Source of the DNA: Buddleja alternifolia
Lineage: Eukaryota; Streptophyta; Magnoliopsida; Lamiales; Scrophulariaceae
Assembly (NCBI GenBank): GCA_019426215.1
Contig: CM033405.1
Location: 32,704,199 to 32,768,198, forward strand
Reading direction: 5' to 3'
DNA: 64,000 nt
Part shown: positions 60,259 through 64,000 of the stretch, piece after piece
Layout of the letters: every line of letters starts with the position of its first letter
How positions within the stretch are numbered: position 1 is the first letter of the stretch
Position numbers and translations under genes: made by a program
The notes under the pieces: generated by a model
The model's database searches: none
What the model was told of the DNA's origin: nothing
The model's input: the letters and a program-made list of their open reading frames with translations, nothing else

Positions 60259-60828
60259 ATTCTAATTCTAATTAATTTTGGATTATAAGTTCAAATAAAA
60301 AAATATTTGTTATCAATCCTAATAAGTTTAAACATGAAAATCAGAGTTATTAACACTTCTTCTTTTTTTACGCTTTTTTTTATGGTAATTATCTTTTTAA
60401 TTAGACGAACACATTTATTGAATAAAACTATTATTTTAATTAGACGAGCACATTAATTGAATAAAACTAAAGTACAAAGGCTGCTGGAAAGTGGAAACGG
60501 GGTCTTACCAAGAAACCATAAAGAACTTGGGCTTTTCAAAATAAAAAGTACAAAAAAGAAAGTTATGTGTTCCTATAAAAGTACAAAAAAGGGCCTAGTC
60601 TATAGAAATTTTTTGAAGTCTTGGCCCCCCTAAATCTGTGCCTGCATACAAATATAATTGTGGTCAAGTCATTTTATTAAAATTATTGAGGTAGCACATT
60701 ATCAATGGCATGTTTCATAACACCCTATTCATAAAATAAAGTTGATCTTGACTCACCAAGACCGTTTGGCAGTTCAAAAGCAGTTTTTATAATTTCCTCC
60801 TCAATTCTGTAATAGTATAGAGTATAGA
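60259..60828. other. intergenic, repeat-like
   Basis: A degenerate phrase ggcccccctaaatctgtgcctg (60625) pairs in style with ggatggatccagaaatta (59762). Together they may bound a worn transposon carrying the ycf2 piece. No gene seen. Confidence 0.35.
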
Positions 60829-60850
60829 CTAGTCGAGTGGGCACACTCGA
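60829..60850 (-). mobile_element. possible Helitron 3' terminus
   Basis: ctag followed by cgagtgggcacactcg, a small palindrome: on the minus strand a hairpin then CTAG. This is the arrangement of plant Helitron 3' ends. Weak on its own. Confidence 0.35.
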
Positions 60851-61138
60851 TACAGGTATTTAATTAATTAAAAAGTATACTAAGAATAATAATTAATTAT
60901 TGTACTAATATAAATGTTATGATCTTATGCGAGATAGAGGAATTTGTGATTATAAATTAGAAATTAGTTGGAGGAAAAAGGTTGATGGAGGGAGAAGATG
61001 AGAAGTGAGAGTGTGAAAAAAATATATATAAAAAACGTGGGAAAAGGAAAGAGAAGAAGAGAAATAGATAAAAACAACTTGTCAAAATTAACACCCAATA
61101 TACAACTCTAGGTTCACATCTTTTCAATTATTAGTACT

Positions 61139-61170
61139 AGCAGGCGGCGCATACTCGATGCGTGTGTAAT
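61139..61170 (-). mobile_element. possible Helitron 3' terminus
   Basis: ctagcaggcggcgcatactcgatgcgtgtg reads on the minus strand as a hairpin (CGCATCGAGTATGCG), a short GC spacer and CTAG before T. Similar gcatactcgatgcg text recurs at 61218. No 5' terminus or RepHel gene seen. Confidence 0.4.
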
Positions 61171-61587
61171 TAATATATTGTATATGTAAAGACAATTATG
61201 TGTAAAAACGTGGAGAGCTCTCGATGCGTGTGCCAATTTTTAAATTTTTTTTTTTTGTATATAAAAAAAAAACTTTTCTTAATAAACATGCATAAAATGA
61301 AATTAAATCGTAAATTACATGTATAAAATACCTATGTAACAACACAAAAGAATTCCTTGGCTTATAAAATTTGAAAGTTCAAAAATCATATTAAAAGTTT
61401 TAATATGGTTTTTAATTTAAAACCACGAATTGAATTTGAACCTGGTAGATACGTACTTTGCCATTTCTTGTTTCGTTTTAGTACTTTAATTCTACTTGAT
61501 GAGTATAAATATTATTTATATACAAAATTTATGGTCAATGGTCAAAAGTTACGGCTCGAACTTATATCAAGATTGTATGGCAAATAT

Positions 61588-61965
61588 GAGGTAATACCAT
61601 GGGTCGGGTTACAACCCAACCCGGATAACCGATCCGACAATCCAGGTGTTAAAAAATTCAATGGTTGTTCAGCATGTGTTCAGGCCCTACCAGTCCAAAT
61701 GCCACATCATAAATAGTAACCATTTCACTCTATAAATACCCATTCCATTCAAATTGTGAGGGGGACCAGAAAAATATTCTCTCAACAATACCATACAATT
61801 TCCTTTATATATTACTTTTGTAATCAGACTCAGGGTATTTTGCCTCATACAATACGAAGCAAATACGTTTTTTATAATTCATCTATTTGAACTACGTCTA
61901 GACTTGATCCTATCCGGTTAGGTACGTAGCCAGCTTGATTTTATTAAGTCTAGTCTATAATCTAG
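61588..61965 (+). mobile_element. probable LTR fragment
   Basis: Contains a promoter-like ctctataaatacccattcc (61728-61746), then ttctctcaacaatacc and gtaatcagactcagggtatt, the usual layout of an LTR. The pair of ends was not identified, so this is a tentative solo LTR or fragment. Confidence 0.4.
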
Positions 61966-62080
61966 GTTGTTTGTTATTTGGGTTCGACCCATTGGGGTCG
62001 CAGGATTTGGCTCATCCTTGTTGACGAAAACGAGGCTAAATCACTACTCTTCGTCTTCTTGTGCAAGTCTTCGGTTTCTT

Positions 62081-62273
62081 TTTTTTTTTTGGTATATAGC
62101 AGGGTTTCCCCCAACCAGACGCCAGAGACAATTTCCCTTCGAGGCGTAGAGATCACCGAAGTGAGTTTTGCTTCTTTCAACAAAGTCTTTTCCATACACA
62201 CCACCAAGAATCGAACCCTGGACAAATGTTTAAGGAACCTAGCTATCTACCAACTGTGTTGGGCCTTGTTGGT
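62081..62273 (-). mobile_element. SINE with 15-bp target duplication
   Basis: The exact repeat agtcttcggtttctt lies at 62066-62080 and 62274-62288. Minus strand carries a B-box-like CCAGGGTTCGATTCTTGG and an upstream A-box-like GTTGGTAGATAGC. The 3' end abuts a homopolymer (T run on plus). Confidence 0.85.
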
Positions 62274-62288
62274 AGTCTTCGGTTTCTT

Positions 62289-63012
62289 AATCACTTGAAA
62301 TTTTGAGGTAAATTTTTACATTTTAAGATAATATAGTCTCTGAAATTATATATATATATTGGTAAATCTCTCAAATTCTATATAGTTTGTTGGAAAAAGC
62401 CTTGAGCATCACATAGGTTCGTAACAACAGCATAAATTCATGGCAAGCAATAGAAGGCATAAAGGTATTTAAAACAATATTTGTATGCATTATCATACAT
62501 AAACAAATGCAATTAAGCTGAAAAATTATCATTTATATGTTATCGTGACATCGAAGAATATGAGAGACCATACATTATAAAAATAGGCTCGAATAGCTTG
62601 ATTAAAGTTTAAATTCTTTTATAATTCATCTCATATATAATATAGTTTGATAGTACAATAATTATTTCTTTAAATAAATTGTACTGAATAAGTTAAAATT
62701 GAATGCAATTTAGGGTTACTTAATTAACTTTAATAAAACTTAAATAAAGTTATTTGAGATTCAAATAATCAAATAAATAAATTGAGCTTAAACCATTTGG
62801 GATTTACTTATACAAAATATCGACCAATTTTCACTTTGAACTTAACAAGGAAGAAAAGAGTCATATTAAAGTGATTAAGAATAAATTTTACTGTTTTTTT
62901 TTCAATTTGATTATTTGAACAATCAACTGCAGCAATCTAAATTTATTACATGAATAATTGCGATCTTCTTGAAATTTAGAGTTTTAGGAGCTTTTAAGAA
63001 TAATTTCAAAAT
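62289..63012. other. AT-rich intergenic stretch
   Basis: No gene, RNA or repeat recognised. Part will be the 3' UTR of the transporter. Confidence 0.4.
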
Positions 63013-63732
63013 CTAATACTTGTTAAAATTTCCAAATATATTCTTTGCAAGTTCCGACAATGATGTGTAAGTTCCCAAAACTGCGCAAATAGTGCCCACA
63101 ACAATAACACCGCTGCTGAAACCCAATCTGAAAAGTAAAAAAATAAACAATTAAGTATAAAAAAGAAAAAAAAATTATGTTTACAATTTATTATCGTAAA
63201 CATTAGTTATGGTAATGTTTATTATACTTATTTTTACGAATTAAAAATAATTAAAATTAATGATACGTACCCAAAAAAAATAATAGATGAGTTAATAGAT
63301 TATATATTGCATCTTTTAGATAAAAATAAAAATAAAAACTCGTGGAAATTACCTATGATCATTACCTGCATTGATGAGGCATTCTTCCCCAATATTTTCA
63401 AAAAACATAGAGCTGGTATTATTATTGCCTGAGTAAATAAAAAATCAGATGTAGCATAATTAGAGTATATTTTTATCCACAAATTTAGCATAAAGTTTGT
63501 GGAGTAATTAAACAAAGATGAACTAATATAAAGCACGTGAGTGATGTAATTTGGTCCAACACATAACAAATTGAGTTCAAGTGAGAACCTTATACAATAA
63601 ATATATATTATTATATAATAAAATAATTAGAAAATTATGAGCTCACTAGCGCACAAAAAAAAAAAAATGAAGCTCGAGCTCAACTTACTGTAAGAATGCT
63701 TAAAAATGAACCAATTAGAGACATCACAGTGC
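63013..63732 (-). CDS. amino-acid transporter (AVT/vacuolar type), last three exons, partial
   Basis: Exons 63689-63732, 63366-63428 and 63013-63127 encode successive membrane pieces: VMSLIGSFLSILT, then AIIIPALCFLKILGKNASSM, then GFSSGVIVVGTICAVLGTYT followed by SLSELAKNI. This matches the last three transmembrane helices of AVT1-type amino-acid/auxin-permease family transporters. Those proteins have about 11 helices and over 400 residues, so most of the gene lies beyond the window. The first two exons join in phase. The obvious donor of the second (CAG|GTAATG) and acceptor of the last (TTCAG|ATTGG) do not: the hydrophobic frame needs two extra bases. Either a microexon or an unusual site is used, or this copy is frameshifted. 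Confidence 0.72.
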
Positions 63733-63777
63733 CTGCAACACATGAACATAAATTCAAATGTTAGATACATAAACACA

Positions 63778-64000
63778 CACTACTACAGAAATGATCTATG
63801 ACAGCGATTTTTTTTGGCCTATTACAACGGTTTTAACCGTTGTCATAGGTACCGCTGTTATATGGTGTGGACCTATTACAGCGGAAAACCGCTGTCATAG
63901 GTCACCATATGACAGCGGTTCCCTGAAAACCGCTGTCATAGGGTTGGACCTTATGACAGCGGTTTTCAAGGAACCGCTGTCATAGGGTGATACCTATGAC
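63778..64000. mobile_element. CACTA (En/Spm-like) transposon terminus, runs off the window
   Basis: Starts CACTACTACAGAAATG, a standard CACTA TIR, followed by subterminal repeats of tgacagcggtt and aaccgctgtca in alternating orientation (at least eight by 64000). It lies just upstream of the transporter exon at 63732, probably within an intron. Orientation and coding content cannot be judged. Confidence 0.85.

Overview
This window is nuclear DNA from a flowering plant, most likely a eudicot. It is AT-rich, its genes carry many GT-AG introns, and it holds plant gene families (TGA bZIP with a DOG1 region, VQ protein, F-box/DUF295, DP partner of E2F). Plant-type Copia, TRIM, Mutator, hAT, CACTA and SINE copies fill the space between genes, and one piece of chloroplast ycf2 is present. 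The order or genus cannot be fixed from the sequence alone. There is no operon, CRISPR array or prokaryotic feature. No wholly new system was found. The most unusual part is a decaying tandem array around a glycine-rich secreted-protein gene.

Layout. 1-5.1 kb is a transposon bed: a TRIM element, two SINEs, a decayed tandem repeat split by a foldback element, and a 1.5 kb Mutator-like element with a 9-bp target duplication. 5.5-6.6 kb is an intronless F-box gene. 6.8-9.2 kb is a non-autonomous LTR element inserted in a (TA)n microsatellite. 9.2-13.4 kb is gene-poor, with a small Mutator MITE and a polyadenylated retroposon. 13.5-18.9 kb (minus) is a ten-exon TGA-type bZIP gene (435 aa as modelled).

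19.6-40.6 kb is a head-to-tail array of three related units (A, B, C). Each unit carried a conserved short coding-like tract and, originally, a two-exon glycine-rich protein (GRP) gene. Only the copy in unit C (119 aa) is intact. The copy in A has frame-breaking deletions and a damaged splice donor, and the one in B is deleted. Later insertions can be read against empty sites in sister units: a 1 kb hAT element and a hAT MITE in A, a full Copia element with one internal stop codon in B, and a retroposon, a CACTA-like fragment and a TRIM element containing a solo LTR in C.

42.1-47.7 kb (plus) is a nine-exon DP gene (359 aa). 51.5-51.9 kb is a SIB-type VQ gene (133 aa). 54.0-58.6 kb (minus) is a four-exon Nudix hydrolase (185 aa). 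60.0-60.3 kb is the ycf2-derived insert. 63.0-63.7 kb (minus) holds the last three exons of an amino-acid transporter cut by the window edge, next to a CACTA terminus at 63.78 kb.

The genes do not form a pathway. TGA factors and SIB-type VQ proteins both act in salicylate/defence signalling, GRPs are cell-wall proteins, and DP works with E2F in cell-cycle control. Their proximity is probably coincidental. Exon models were built by eye from splice sites, reading phase and family resemblance.
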